From Hyphomicrobiales bacterium (lineage in GTDB: Bacteria; Pseudomonadota; Alphaproteobacteria; Rhizobiales; Rhodomicrobiaceae), in assembly GCA_019634405.1 (NCBI GenBank), contig JAHQVI010000213.1:1-36712 (forward strand): DNA of 36,712 nucleotides. Direction: 5' to 3'. How positions within the stretch are numbered: position 1 is the stretch's first letter; each line of letters begins with the position of its first letter. A program made the translations under genes and the position numbers. This document shows, in pieces, positions 27,389 through 36,225 of the stretch. Under the pieces are notes generated by a model. That model was not told where the DNA came from. It worked only from the letters and a program-made list of their open reading frames with translations, and searched no databases.

Positions 27389-28078
27389 ATGGGCACATCC
27401 GTCGCAATGCAAACCATGGAGCTTATCATCTTTGATTGCGATGGCGTGCTTGTAGACAGCGAGCCGCTATCGATGCAGGTGCTGCTTGAGACGATCGCTG
27501 ACGCCGGAACCATCATCGATCCGGCGCAAGGATATGAGCGTTTTCTTGGCAAGAGTCTTGCCAGCGTCACCGAAACCCTTCGGCGTGAATATCGTATCGA
27601 CGTCACCGACGATGCGCTGGAGACGATGCGAAAGCGGCTCTACGCTCTGTTCGAGGAAGAGTTACAGCCCATTCCAGGCATCGCCAACGCGCTGGACAAC
27701 ATTGAACTGCAGTGCTGCGTCGCCTCATCCAGCCAGCCGGAACGTATCGAACTATCCCTGTCCCTAACCGGCCTCCTACCCTTTTTCGACAACCGCATTT
27801 TCAGCGCCTCGATGGTCAAAAATGGAAAACCTGCGCCGGATCTCTTCCTTCTTGCCGCACAACAGATGCAAGTCGATCCCGGCCGGTGTATTGTTATCGA
27901 AGACAGCCCGGCGGGCGTCGAAGCGGCAATGCGCGCCGGGATGCGGGTCTTTGGTTTTCTGGGAGGAAGTCACGCGCAATCGGCGGAGCATCGTCAAACG
28001 CTCGAAGATCTGAAGCCATCACTGACGTTTGACGATATGGCGGCGCTACCGGGCCTGATTGCACGTGTCGGTCAGTAA
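27389..28078 (+). CDS. HAD-superfamily hydrolase (beta-phosphoglucomutase-like phosphatase)
   Basis: Using ATG 27389 it has 229 residues; ATGs at 27407 and 27416 are alternatives and closer to the domain start. HAD motif I is FDCDGVLVDSEP, motif II is VASSSQPER, the Lys motif III is KNGKPAPDLF, and motif IV is IEDSPAGVEAAMRAGM. A helical cap sits between motifs I and II. Such proteins dephosphorylate sugar phosphates or isomerise them. Placed between the dehydrogenases and the kinase, it may recycle a mis-phosphorylated sugar or remove an inhibitory sugar phosphate. HAD genes are common in smo/mtl-type operons. Confidence 0.82.
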   Translation: MGTSVAMQTMELIIFDCDGVLVDSEPLSMQVLLETIADAGTIIDPAQGYERFLGKSLASVTETLRREYRIDVTDDALETMRKRLYALFEEELQPIPGIANALDNIELQCCVASSSQPERIELSLSLTGLLPFFDNRIFSASMVKNGKPAPDLFLLAAQQMQVDPGRCIVIEDSPAGVEAAMRAGMRVFGFLGGSHAQSAEHRQTLEDLKPSLTFDDMAALPGLIARVGQ

Positions 28079-28089
28079 TATGGTGCTGC

Positions 28090-29700
28090 ATGGGTGACCT
28101 CGTTATTGGTGTCGATGTGGGCACGACAAGCGCGCGCGCAGGCGTGCTTGATCGGCAGGGGAAACTTTTGGGCCGGGCTGAACATCCGATCACGATGAAC
28201 CAGCCGGCAGCCAATCACGCTGAATACAATTCCGAGCAGATCTGGGACGCCGTTTGCGCCTCGGTCCGCGATGCGGTTGGGGCGTCGGGCGCGAGCGGCG
28301 GCTGCGTCGCGGGGATCAGTTTCGACGCGACCTGCTCGCTCGTCCTCCGCGACCGCAAAGGATTGCCGCTAAGCGTCTCGCTCTCAGGCGAGAACCGCTG
28401 GGACACTATTGTCTGGCTCGATCACCGCGCGCTTGCCGAAGCCGAAGAATGCACCGCGACCGGCCATCGCGTGCTTGATTTCATTGGCGGCGTTATGTCT
28501 CCGGAAATGGAAACGCCCAAGCTGATGTGGTTGTGCCGGAACCTGCCGGAAAGTTGGGAAAACGCCGGATATTTCTTCGATCTTGCAGATTTCCTGACCT
28601 GGAAAGCGTCCGGCTCGACGGCGCGCTCGCAATGCACGTTGACAAGCAAATGGACCTATCTCGGACATGAGGGACACGCCTGGCAGCATGATTTCTTCGG
28701 CCGGATCGGCATACCGGACATGGTCGAGCGCGGCGGGCTGCCCGAGCGCGCAAGCCCTATCGGGGAGAATCTGGGGCTGCTGACGCCGGACGCCGCTGAG
28801 CAACTGGGCCTGTCGGCGAACTGCCATGTCGGCGCCGGTCTGATCGACGGCCATGCGGGCGCACTTGGCGTGCTGGGAGCATTTGCGGGTAATCCACAAG
28901 ATTTAAACCGGCATCTGGCCCTGATTGCGGGCACATCAAGCTGCATCATGGCGCTCTCCGCCGAAGCACACCCCACGCCCGGCGTCTGGGGCCCCCATTA
29001 CGGCGTGGTTTTGCCCGGTTGCTGGCTGAATGAGGGCGGTCAGTCCGCCACGGGCGCCTTGCTGGATCATATTATTCGCTGGCATGGCGCCGGAGGCAAG
29101 CCCAATGCCCCCATGCATGCGAAAATCGCAAAACGGGTTATGGAACTGCGTGAAGCTGAAGGGCTGAATCTTGCACGGCGGCTCCATGTCCTGCCTGACT
29201 TTCACGGCAACCGCTCCCCGCTCGCCGACCCTAACGCCATCGGTGTCATCAGTGGGCTGACGTTAGATGCGTCCTTCGACAGCCTGTGCCGTCTCTATTG
29301 GCGCACTGCTGTCAGTATCGCGCTGGGCGTCCGGCACATACTTCAAACGCTCAATGCGCAGGGCTATGGCATCGACACATTGCATGTGACCGGCGGCCAT
29401 GTGAAGAACCCGCTCTTGATGGAGCTTTATGCGGACGCCGCCGGCTGCACGGTTATCGAGCCCGCTGCGAAAGACGCCGTGCTGCTAGGCACCGGGATGG
29501 TCGCCGCGACTGCGGCTGGCTTCTATTCGAGCCTGACCGACGCCGCAATGGCGATGGAGCAAGGGGGGCGAAAGCGCGAATGCAACCGGCGGGCGAAAAC
29601 GCGCTTCGATATCGATTACCGCGTCTTTCTGGAGATGCACGAACAGCGGCGAAGGCTGGACGCACTCGGGGCCAAAGCCTCGGTTTGCAGATCATTATAG
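28090..29700 (+). CDS. FGGY-family carbohydrate kinase, D-ribulokinase-like
   Basis: This 536-residue protein has the FGGY N-terminal phosphate-binding motif DVGTTSARAGV (9-19), ISFDATCSLV, WLDHRA, GGVMSPEMETPKLMWL, and catalytic Asp253 in GLIDGHAGALG. The C-terminal ATP-binding half includes AGTSSC, LNEGGQSATG, DFHGNRSPLAD and TGGHVKNPL. The run of matches, especially GGVMSPEMETPK and FHGNRSPLADP, is that of the eukaryotic/bacterial FGGY (YDR109C-type) D-ribulokinase branch rather than glycerol or xylulose kinases. With the dehydrogenases upstream, a likely step is phosphorylation of a ketose (D-ribulose or a related one) derived from a polyol. It is last in the operon. Confidence 0.85.
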   Translation: MGDLVIGVDVGTTSARAGVLDRQGKLLGRAEHPITMNQPAANHAEYNSEQIWDAVCASVRDAVGASGASGGCVAGISFDATCSLVLRDRKGLPLSVSLSGENRWDTIVWLDHRALAEAEECTATGHRVLDFIGGVMSPEMETPKLMWLCRNLPESWENAGYFFDLADFLTWKASGSTARSQCTLTSKWTYLGHEGHAWQHDFFGRIGIPDMVERGGLPERASPIGENLGLLTPDAAEQLGLSANCHVGAGLIDGHAGALGVLGAFAGNPQDLNRHLALIAGTSSCIMALSAEAHPTPGVWGPHYGVVLPGCWLNEGGQSATGALLDHIIRWHGAGGKPNAPMHAKIAKRVMELREAEGLNLARRLHVLPDFHGNRSPLADPNAIGVISGLTLDASFDSLCRLYWRTAVSIALGVRHILQTLNAQGYGIDTLHVTGGHVKNPLLMELYADAAGCTVIEPAAKDAVLLGTGMVAATAAGFYSSLTDAAMAMEQGGRKRECNRRAKTRFDIDYRVFLEMHEQRRRLDALGAKASVCRSL

Positions 29701-29703
29701 TAT

Positions 29704-30528
29704 CTACACGGATGTTATCATCCGCTCAAGCACTGTCTGCATGACCTCATCAGGATCGCGCTGCCACCAATTTTGCGCAGAGAAGATTTCAACCTCGTAC
29801 AGACCGTCGAACCCCTCCGCTTCGACGGCCGCCCGGATTGCGGGAATGTCAACAACGCCATCGCCCATCATCCCGCGATCAAGCAGCAGATCGCGAGTCG
29901 GAACCAGCCAGTCGCAAACATGAAAAGCCAATATGCGTTTTTTTCCGGCCCGCCTGATCTGTGCGAAAAGCTCCGGGTCCCACCAGACATGATAGACGTC
30001 GATCGCGATGCCGACGCCTTCACCCAGCCGGTCGCACAGATCGTTCGCATGCCGCATTGTATTGACGCAGGCGCGATCGGCGGCATACATCGGATGCAGC
30101 GGCTCGATCGCGAGGGGCATTCCAACCTGTCTCGAATATTCGAGCATGGCGGCAATCCCGTTCTCGACCTGGGTCCAACCTGCAGCAATATCTCTTGAAC
30201 CGCCTGGCACGCCGCCAACGACCAGAACAAGGCAATCCGCGCCGATCGCGAGGGCTTCGTCTATCGCCCGGCGATTGTCGTCCCGCGCTTTCCTGAGACC
30301 GGCCGCGTCGCTCGCCGTGAACATGCCGCCACGGCATAATCCGGAGACAGATAATCCGGCGTCACGGATATGTCTGGCGGCGCGTTCAACGCCCATCTCC
30401 GCCAACATGTCTCGCCACGGCGCAATAGCTGCAAAGCTGTGCCGCGCACAGCCCTCGATGCATTGTTCCAGACTCCATTGCTGTCGGACCGTTGCAGTAT
30501 TCAGCGATGTTTTGCGAGGATCGGCCAT
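29704..30528 (-). CDS. Sugar phosphate isomerase/epimerase (xylose isomerase-like TIM barrel)
   Basis: This 274-residue protein is of the AP-endonuclease-2/xylose-isomerase-like fold. Metal-ligand segments are visible: LAIEPLHPMY (Glu), VGIAIDVYHVWWDP (Asp and His), ILAFHVCDW (His) and YEVEIFSA (Glu), as in IolE, IolI or 3-keto-sugar processing isomerases. It lies 3 bp downstream of the DUF993 gene and is the last gene of the minus-strand catabolic cluster. The reaction (epimerisation, isomerisation or dehydration) cannot be told apart from sequence. Its stop is 3 bp from the FGGY kinase stop on the other strand. Confidence 0.83.
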   Translation of the reverse strand: MADPRKTSLNTATVRQQWSLEQCIEGCARHSFAAIAPWRDMLAEMGVERAARHIRDAGLSVSGLCRGGMFTASDAAGLRKARDDNRRAIDEALAIGADCLVLVVGGVPGGSRDIAAGWTQVENGIAAMLEYSRQVGMPLAIEPLHPMYAADRACVNTMRHANDLCDRLGEGVGIAIDVYHVWWDPELFAQIRRAGKKRILAFHVCDWLVPTRDLLLDRGMMGDGVVDIPAIRAAVEAEGFDGLYEVEIFSAQNWWQRDPDEVMQTVLERMITSV

Positions 30529-30531
30529 GCG

Positions 30532-31704
30532 TTAGCCTTCTACGCCACAAGTCGCCAACACGGCTGCTGCGCGTTTCGCCGCCCGCTCCGGATTGTTGAG
30601 CAATCCCGCCTTGTCCGCCAGGCGTACAAGTTCGCCCAGATGCAAAGCCGAGCGCGCGCCTTGCTGCCCGCCGACCATCGTGAAGTGCGCCTGATGCCCG
30701 TTGAGATAGGCCATGAAGACAATGCCGGTCTTGTAGAAGCGCGTGGGTGCCTTGAAGATATGACGCGAAAGCGGCACGGTCGGCGCAAGAAGTTCTGAAT
30801 ACGCCTCCATGTCGTTACCGGCAAACGCCTTAAGCGCAGCGCTGGCCGCCGGCGCAACCGCATCAAATATGCCCAGCAGCGCGTGGGAATAACCTCGCGC
30901 GTCGCCCGCAATCAGATCGGGATAGTTGAAATCGTCGCCCGTATACATCAGCACGCCGCCGGGAAGGCGGCGGCGCATGACGATCTCTTTTTTATCGTCG
31001 AGCAGCGAGACCTTGATGCCGTCGATTTTTGCGGCGTTCTCTCTCAGCATTTCGAGGCAGACATCCATCGCCCTAAAATGATCCGTATACCCCCAATAAT
31101 TGCCAAGCGCGGGATCGAACATCCCGCCAAGCCAGTGGATGATAACCGGCTCCCGCGTCTGGCTGACGACGCGGTTATACACCTGCAAATAATCCTCCGG
31201 CCCTTTCGCGCAGGCCGCCAATGCGCGGCTCGCCATCAGGATGATGCGTCCCCCGGCGGCTTCAACGGCGGAGCACTGCTCCTCATAGGCGGCAATTACA
31301 TCGTCAATGGTGAGATCCGGCCGGGGTTGCAGATGATCCGTGCCCGCGCCCGAAGCGATCAGCGCCTTGCCGCTGAAACCGGAGGCGGCGGCGACGGAGC
31401 GGCCGATCAGCTCCAGCGAAGTTGGCCAGTCCAGCCCCATGCCGCGCTGCGCCGTGTCCATCGCCTCAGCTACCCCGAAGCCCAGCCCCCAAAGATGATG
31501 GCGATAGGCGAGCGTGGCGTCCCAATCGATCGCACAATCGATCCAGGGATCATTGTCAGCCAGCGGATCCGCAACCACATGCGCGGCGGCATAGGCGATG
31601 CGGGGCAAATCGCTTAACGCATCCCCGGTATCGAAATGTTTCGGCGCACCAAGCCTATAACGCTCCAGACCGCCGTCAGCTTTGGGAAGCGTAATCTGCG
31701 TCAT
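30532..31704 (-). CDS. DUF993 family protein (dihydrodipicolinate synthase-like TIM barrel)
   Basis: This 390-residue protein matches the DUF993 pattern: DWDATLAYRHHLWGLGFGVAEA, GMGLDWPTSLELI, VIIHWLGGMFDPALGNYWGY, and KIDGIKVSLLDDKKEI, where the Lys in GIKVSLLD is the probable Schiff-base residue by analogy with DHDPS/NAL aldolases. The family is annotated as class I aldolase-like but, to my knowledge, is not characterised. GAGG precedes the ATG. It sits between the Gfo/Idh/MocA and TIM-barrel epimerase genes with 3-bp gaps on both sides, which implies a common pathway, perhaps cleavage of a keto-sugar. Confidence 0.83.
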   Translation of the reverse strand: MTQITLPKADGGLERYRLGAPKHFDTGDALSDLPRIAYAAAHVVADPLADNDPWIDCAIDWDATLAYRHHLWGLGFGVAEAMDTAQRGMGLDWPTSLELIGRSVAAASGFSGKALIASGAGTDHLQPRPDLTIDDVIAAYEEQCSAVEAAGGRIILMASRALAACAKGPEDYLQVYNRVVSQTREPVIIHWLGGMFDPALGNYWGYTDHFRAMDVCLEMLRENAAKIDGIKVSLLDDKKEIVMRRRLPGGVLMYTGDDFNYPDLIAGDARGYSHALLGIFDAVAPAASAALKAFAGNDMEAYSELLAPTVPLSRHIFKAPTRFYKTGIVFMAYLNGHQAHFTMVGGQQGARSALHLGELVRLADKAGLLNNPERAAKRAAAVLATCGVEG

Positions 31705-31707
31705 CTC

Positions 31708-32859
31708 TCAAACCTCCAGCGCCGGAACATCGAGCCAGCGCCGCTCGGCCCAGCTTTTCAGACCAAGTTCGGCGAGCTGCACGCCTTTCGCACCTTCAAA
31801 CAGCGTATATTTGAAGGGAGCGCCTTCGACGACATGACGAATAAAGTCCTCCCACTGAATTTTGAAGCCATTTTCATAGGTACGATTATTCGGAACCTCT
31901 TCCCAATCATCAAAGAAGTTCATCCTTTGCGGCTCGTCGGGATTCCAGACAGGTTTCGGCGTATTGACGCGATGCTGTGTGTAGCAGCGATGCAGTCCGG
32001 CAACCGCTGAACCATGCGAGCCATCGATCTGGAAAGTCACGAGATCGTCGCGGCGCACACGCGTGCACCATGAACTGTTCATCTGCGCAATGACACCACC
32101 TTCCAGCTCGAATGTCGCATAGGCCGCATCATCCGCGTCCGCCGCATAGGGCTGCCCTTTTTCATCAAAACGCTCCGGTATATGCACCGCGCCCATACAA
32201 CTCACCGCCTTGACCGGCGCGACCACATTGTCCAGCACGTAACGCCAGTGACAGAGCATGTCGATGATGATGCCGCCGCCATCGGCCTTGCGGTAGTTCC
32301 AGCTCGGACGCTGCGCTGATTGCCAGCCCCCTTCAAAGACCCAATAGCCGAAATCTCCCTTCACGGACAGAATGCGCCCGAAATAGCCGGAATCGCGCAG
32401 CATCTTCAGTTTCATTAGTCCGGGGAGAGACAGCTTGTCATGCACGATGCCGTTCGCAAGCCCGGACGCTTTTGCCAGACGGACAACCTCCATCGCTTCA
32501 TCCAGCGACTCCGCAACCGGTTTTTCGCAATAGACCGCCTTACCGGCAGCGATCGCTTTCTTCACAAGGCTCGGACGCAACTGGGTTGAAGCGGCGTCAA
32601 AGAAAATCGTGTCTTCAGAATTGGTCAGCGCCTCATCAAGATCGACAGTCCACCGCTCGACGCCAAGCGCCTTGGCCAAGCGCGCGATCCTGTCCGCATC
32701 GCGGCCGACAAGGATCGGGTCGGGAATGACGCGGTCGCCATTCGACAAGGTGACGCCGCCCTGCGCACGGATAGCCAGGATTGACCGGATCAGGTGCTGG
32801 TTCATGCCCATGCGTCCAGTCACGCCATGCATGATGACGCCGATACGTTGATCTGCCAT
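31708..32859 (-). CDS. Gfo/Idh/MocA-family oxidoreductase
   Basis: This 383-residue protein has an N-terminal Rossmann region (IGVIMHGVTGRMG, residues 6-18; a somewhat unusual glycine pattern). It also has the family motif AVYCEKPVAESLDEAMEVVR, whose Lys-Pro is part of the active site. The C-terminal alpha/beta substrate domain includes SWNYRKADGGGIIIDMLCHW (a catalytic His near the end). Such enzymes oxidise sugars or inositols with NAD(P), often at C3 to give 3-keto sugars. The gene precedes DUF993 by 3 bp. The AAAGGA site upstream is good. The substrate is unknown. Confidence 0.87.
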   Translation of the reverse strand: MADQRIGVIMHGVTGRMGMNQHLIRSILAIRAQGGVTLSNGDRVIPDPILVGRDADRIARLAKALGVERWTVDLDEALTNSEDTIFFDAASTQLRPSLVKKAIAAGKAVYCEKPVAESLDEAMEVVRLAKASGLANGIVHDKLSLPGLMKLKMLRDSGYFGRILSVKGDFGYWVFEGGWQSAQRPSWNYRKADGGGIIIDMLCHWRYVLDNVVAPVKAVSCMGAVHIPERFDEKGQPYAADADDAAYATFELEGGVIAQMNSSWCTRVRRDDLVTFQIDGSHGSAVAGLHRCYTQHRVNTPKPVWNPDEPQRMNFFDDWEEVPNNRTYENGFKIQWEDFIRHVVEGAPFKYTLFEGAKGVQLAELGLKSWAERRWLDVPALEV

Positions 32860-32909
32860 TCCTATCGTCCTTTCGTCCGGTCTTGCGGGTTATACCCGTT
32901 TTCATCTGT

Positions 32910-33929
32910 TTACTGATTGCTTGTCTGGCCCTGATCCGTTTCCCACATGGCGCTCCAGCCGGGTTCAGCGGCCGCGGCGAAGCAGGCGCAGCCCAAAGAA
33001 CCAATTTCTATGGAGCCATCCTTGACCGCGAGTGATACGCGCCCGTTCCGCACGCCATAAAGATCGGAATGCATATGAAAAAATTCCGCCCGTTCATCCG
33101 ATGAAGCGCCCGCCATGCCATTGACGTAATGGTGGCCATTGCGTTCGACATGGCTAGTCCCGAGGGAAGACACGAGCGCCGGATCCTGCTGAACCCCGAG
33201 CCAGGCCTGGCAGGTGAGATCTTCCGCCGGTATGAAATATCGCTGGCGGGTTTCATCCTCGTTCCACGCCTTACGGCAGGCCGCATTCAGGAGTGTTTTA
33301 TAGACCCCTTTGCAGACCTTGGTGGAAACGCCGTCATAGCCCGTATTGCGCGCTTGCAGGAAACCGCTGAGCTCGGCGTCGGACTCGTCGATAATCACGG
33401 GAAGACGCGACGAAATTTCGGCAACATCATGCGTGAGCGCCGAAGTGCGATGAACCGGCTGTTCGATGACAAGTGTTGAAGCGCGCAAACGCGCAAGCGC
33501 GGGATATATTTCGATCGCGTCCGGCAGAAGAAGGACGGCGGCAACATCGGTATACTGTTCATTGCCATCCAATGTGATTTGGTCATCGCCAATGCATCTG
33601 TCGAGAACCGCCGCAATAGCCCTCAGCCTCTTGATGTCGGCCGCAAGGCCGCCGCGCAGCTTCAGCCTGAAATAGCGTAGGCCAAAATCGCCAATGGCCT
33701 CTTCCAGCGTTTCCGGCAGACCATCGCCAACGCGCTCCGTCTGAGTGGTCGTTCCGGCCGCTTCGGTTCCATCATCCAGCCTGATCCGAACACGGACAAA
33801 CGCTTGAGGCGCTTCTGTCAGCGTTATGACGCCAAAACGAAATGGCAGGCGCAACGCCACATCGCGGTTGAAGAGTTCAACGCTGGTGACCTTAAGTCCG
33901 GCTGCCTGTGCTGTGCCATGTGCTTGCAT
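32910..33929 (-). CDS. Enolase-superfamily (mandelate racemase-like) protein with apparent internal deletion
   Basis: This 339-residue protein starts with the capping-domain strands (TSVELFNRDVALRLPFRFGV, then FVRVRIRLDDGTEAAGTT, to about residue 61). It then jumps straight to a barrel segment, DGLPETLEEAIGDFGLRYFR. Related intact proteins, as I remember them, have about 100 more residues between these points, including the capping-domain helices and first barrel strand. The metal-ligand positions remain: Asp in LDGNEQY, Glu in VIEQPVH, and IIDESDAE. A Lys-containing STKVCKG follows. The reading frame is intact, so it is either a recently deleted, probably inactive gene or a genuinely minimal variant. 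It precedes the Gfo/Idh/MocA gene by 50 bp. Confidence 0.7.
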   Translation of the reverse strand: MQAHGTAQAAGLKVTSVELFNRDVALRLPFRFGVITLTEAPQAFVRVRIRLDDGTEAAGTTTQTERVGDGLPETLEEAIGDFGLRYFRLKLRGGLAADIKRLRAIAAVLDRCIGDDQITLDGNEQYTDVAAVLLLPDAIEIYPALARLRASTLVIEQPVHRTSALTHDVAEISSRLPVIIDESDAELSGFLQARNTGYDGVSTKVCKGVYKTLLNAACRKAWNEDETRQRYFIPAEDLTCQAWLGVQQDPALVSSLGTSHVERNGHHYVNGMAGASSDERAEFFHMHSDLYGVRNGRVSLAVKDGSIEIGSLGCACFAAAAEPGWSAMWETDQGQTSNQ

Positions 33930-34009
33930 GAGGGGCTCGATCTAAACTTCCCTTTAGGTATTTAACCAGTTAGTTATTATTCAATCCCTCTTTCAACTCG
34001 CCAGTCCTG

Positions 34010-34096
34010 TCAGCCCCGGGCAGCGCATGCAGGATCATCAGCGTCTTGCCCCGCCGCCTTGCGGTTGGCGTCATTGCCGAGCGACAGCTTGATCAT
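34010..34096 (-). CDS. Short remnant ORF behind a strong ribosome site, downstream of tctA
   Basis: An ATG at 34096 follows GGTGGAGGG by a normal spacing. It opens a 28-residue frame, MIKLSLGNDANRKAAGQDAD and so on to a TGA at 34010. In the frame shifted by one base, the same DNA reads GKTLMILHALP and continues to LNNN and a stop near 33980, also protein-like. This suggests the beginning and end of a former gene that lost its middle and its frame. No family is recognised. It lies 18 bp after the tctA stop, in a 185-bp gap. Confidence 0.35.
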   Translation of the reverse strand: MIKLSLGNDANRKAAGQDADDPACAARG

Positions 34097-34114
34097 ATGC
34101 ACCCTCCACCAGGA

Positions 34115-35632
34115 CTAACTGTTGCGCATGCCGACGCTGGCGACAGCCCGGCGCACCGGCGCGACGCCTGCGAGAATTGTAACAAGGATGATCAGGACGA
34201 ACGCCGCCGAGATCGGCCGGGTGAAGAACGGCGAGAGATCGCCGTCGCTCAGCGTCAGACCGCGGCGCAGGCTCTTGTCGAGCAGATCACCCAGAATAAT
34301 TCCGAGCACCAGCGGGGCCATGGGAAAATTCATCTGCCGGAGGACAAAACCGACAACGCCGAAGAACGCCATAACCCAGACATCGAACAGGCGTTGCGTC
34401 AGGGCGTAGGGACCGATGACGCAAAGCACAAACACCACCGGCATCAGCAATTCGCGCGGTATGCGGAGCACCTGAATGAACAGCCGGGTGAGCGACAGGC
34501 CGTATATGGCGATCATGATCGTTGCAAGCAGCAGCATGGCCGCGATGGAATAGATGAAATCGGGCTGCTCGATCATGATCATGGGACCGGGGCGTATGCC
34601 GTGAATGAACAGCGCGGCAATCAGCACGGCGGCCGGAGCCGACCCGGGCACGGCCAGCGTCAGCGCGGGGATCAAAGCGCCCGGAACAACGGCGCTGTTC
34701 CCCGTCTCGGCGGCGGTCAGCCCTTCCTTCGATCCTTTCCCGAACTGGTGACGCTCCGGGCTGATTCGCTTCGCGGCGGCATAAGAGGCCCATGCGCCGA
34801 TATCCTCACCGACCCCGGGAATGATCCCGACAAATGTTCCGATCACACCGGACCGCCCGATGGTAAACTTGTAGCGCCACAGGTCGGCAAAGCGCGGTAA
34901 TGTGCGATTATGCGCCGCTTTCGGTGTTTCGCCGTCAACCATGACGGCCCGGCGCCGCCACATTACGGTGAGCACCTCGGCAAATCCGAATGCGCCGACC
35001 ATCGCGGGAATCAACCCAATGCCGCCATTCAGATCGGACCAGCCCAGATTGAAGCGCACATGGGCATGGATGCCGTCGGAACCGATCATAGCGACCATAA
35101 GCCCAAGAATCCCTGCAATATAGCCACGCAGAGGACTGACGCCGCCAGTGAGCTGACCCGAAATCACAATACCGAACACCGCCAGCCAGAAAAATTCGAA
35201 CGAACCGAACTCAAGCGCGATATCGGCGAGCGGCGGCGCGAGCATGACAAGCAGAAGGATGCCGACCACCGTGCCGAGCGCGGAACCAGCCGTGGCAAGC
35301 GCCATCGCATAGCCGGCCTCGCCGCGCTGCGCCAGCGGAAAGCCGTCGAGCGAAGTCGCAGCGCTGGCCGGCGTGCCCGGAATGTTCAGAAGGATCGCGC
35401 TGCGCGAGCCGCCATAGATAGCGCCAACATACATGCAGATCAGCACGAGGATCGCAAAATCCCGCTCAAGCGTGTAGGTGAGAGTCGTCAGCAGCGCAAC
35501 GCCCATCGTCGCCGTGAGGCCGGGCAGACTTCCGACAAAAATGCCGAGCAAGGTCGACCACATGACATGGAAGATGGCCATCGGCGTCAGAAGCGCTGCG
35601 AGCGCGATAGCGAAAGACTGCAATCCCTCCAT
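34115..35632 (-). CDS. tctA: Tripartite tricarboxylate transporter permease, large subunit TctA
   Basis: This 505-residue, highly hydrophobic protein (about 11-12 membrane segments) starts at ATG 35632, overlapping the tctB stop by one base (TAATG). Family motifs are SRSAILLNIPGTPASAATSL, DGFPLAQRGEA, GLIPAMVGAFGFAEVL, GIIPGVGEDIGAWASYA, and ETGNSAVVPGALIPALTLAV. TctA is the ion-coupled channel subunit that imports the ligand delivered by TctC. The longer open frame upstream of 35632 lies within tctB and is not used. Confidence 0.92.
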   Translation of the reverse strand: MEGLQSFAIALAALLTPMAIFHVMWSTLLGIFVGSLPGLTATMGVALLTTLTYTLERDFAILVLICMYVGAIYGGSRSAILLNIPGTPASAATSLDGFPLAQRGEAGYAMALATAGSALGTVVGILLLVMLAPPLADIALEFGSFEFFWLAVFGIVISGQLTGGVSPLRGYIAGILGLMVAMIGSDGIHAHVRFNLGWSDLNGGIGLIPAMVGAFGFAEVLTVMWRRRAVMVDGETPKAAHNRTLPRFADLWRYKFTIGRSGVIGTFVGIIPGVGEDIGAWASYAAAKRISPERHQFGKGSKEGLTAAETGNSAVVPGALIPALTLAVPGSAPAAVLIAALFIHGIRPGPMIMIEQPDFIYSIAAMLLLATIMIAIYGLSLTRLFIQVLRIPRELLMPVVFVLCVIGPYALTQRLFDVWVMAFFGVVGFVLRQMNFPMAPLVLGIILGDLLDKSLRRGLTLSDGDLSPFFTRPISAAFVLIILVTILAGVAPVRRAVASVGMRNS

Positions 35633-36120
35633 TATGGCAGCCTCACCAGAAACGCGTAGCGAAACAGCACAGATATTGCAGCCGATACGGCAATGCCGAA
35701 CAGGATCACGCCAACCGCAACGCGAATGCGAACGGACGCGCTCGCGCCTGCCTCGGGCCACAGGAACCAGCCGGAAAAGGCTGTCACGAACAGAGCGGTT
35801 GCAACGCCAAACGGCATTTGTCCGACCATAGCCGCCGCATAGACGCAGCAAAATGCCAGAGCGCAGAACAGATCCGTCCACGAAACATCCGGCGGGCCGT
35901 CCGTCTGCTCGGCGTCATTGCCAGCCTGCAGCGCCAAAAGCACGGCGCATACCATCAGCGCAACACCGAGGATGATCGGCACGAGGCCTGGAATGCTGGC
36001 GGGATGGATCTGCCGGATTTCGAGGCGGTCCATTGCATAGCCGCCATAGGTCATCGCGGCGCCGAGCGCAAAAAAGACAAGCGAGGCGATACGGTCGGCT
36101 CCGGGGGACTCAAATCGCAT
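35632..36120 (-). CDS. tctB: Tripartite tricarboxylate transporter small membrane subunit TctB
   Basis: This 162-residue protein with four membrane segments (about 12-32, 47-67, 83-104 and 127-150) is typical of TctB. ATG 36120 is preferred because AGGGAA lies 5 nt upstream; a further in-frame ATG at 36153 exists. PASIPGLVPIILGVALMV and QMPFGVATALFVTAFSG are family-like segments. It is the small partner of TctA and overlaps it by one base. Confidence 0.87.
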   Translation of the reverse strand: MRFESPGADRIASLVFFALGAAMTYGGYAMDRLEIRQIHPASIPGLVPIILGVALMVCAVLLALQAGNDAEQTDGPPDVSWTDLFCALAFCCVYAAAMVGQMPFGVATALFVTAFSGWFLWPEAGASASVRIRVAVGVILFGIAVSAAISVLFRYAFLVRLP

Positions 36121-36225
36121 GGTTTTCCCTGCAAGTTCGGCGCAAACGCCCATCCGGAGGACGCTCGCCCCGGACTGCGCGCCATGCGCGATATTGCCCG
36201 CACATGGCGCGTGGCCGAAAGACAG

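Noticed and set aside
34910-35659. A 249-codon plus-strand open frame opposite tctA
   Set aside because: Its translation is dominated by His, Arg, Gln and Asp, the usual reverse image of a membrane-protein gene, and tctA motifs are unambiguous on the other strand.
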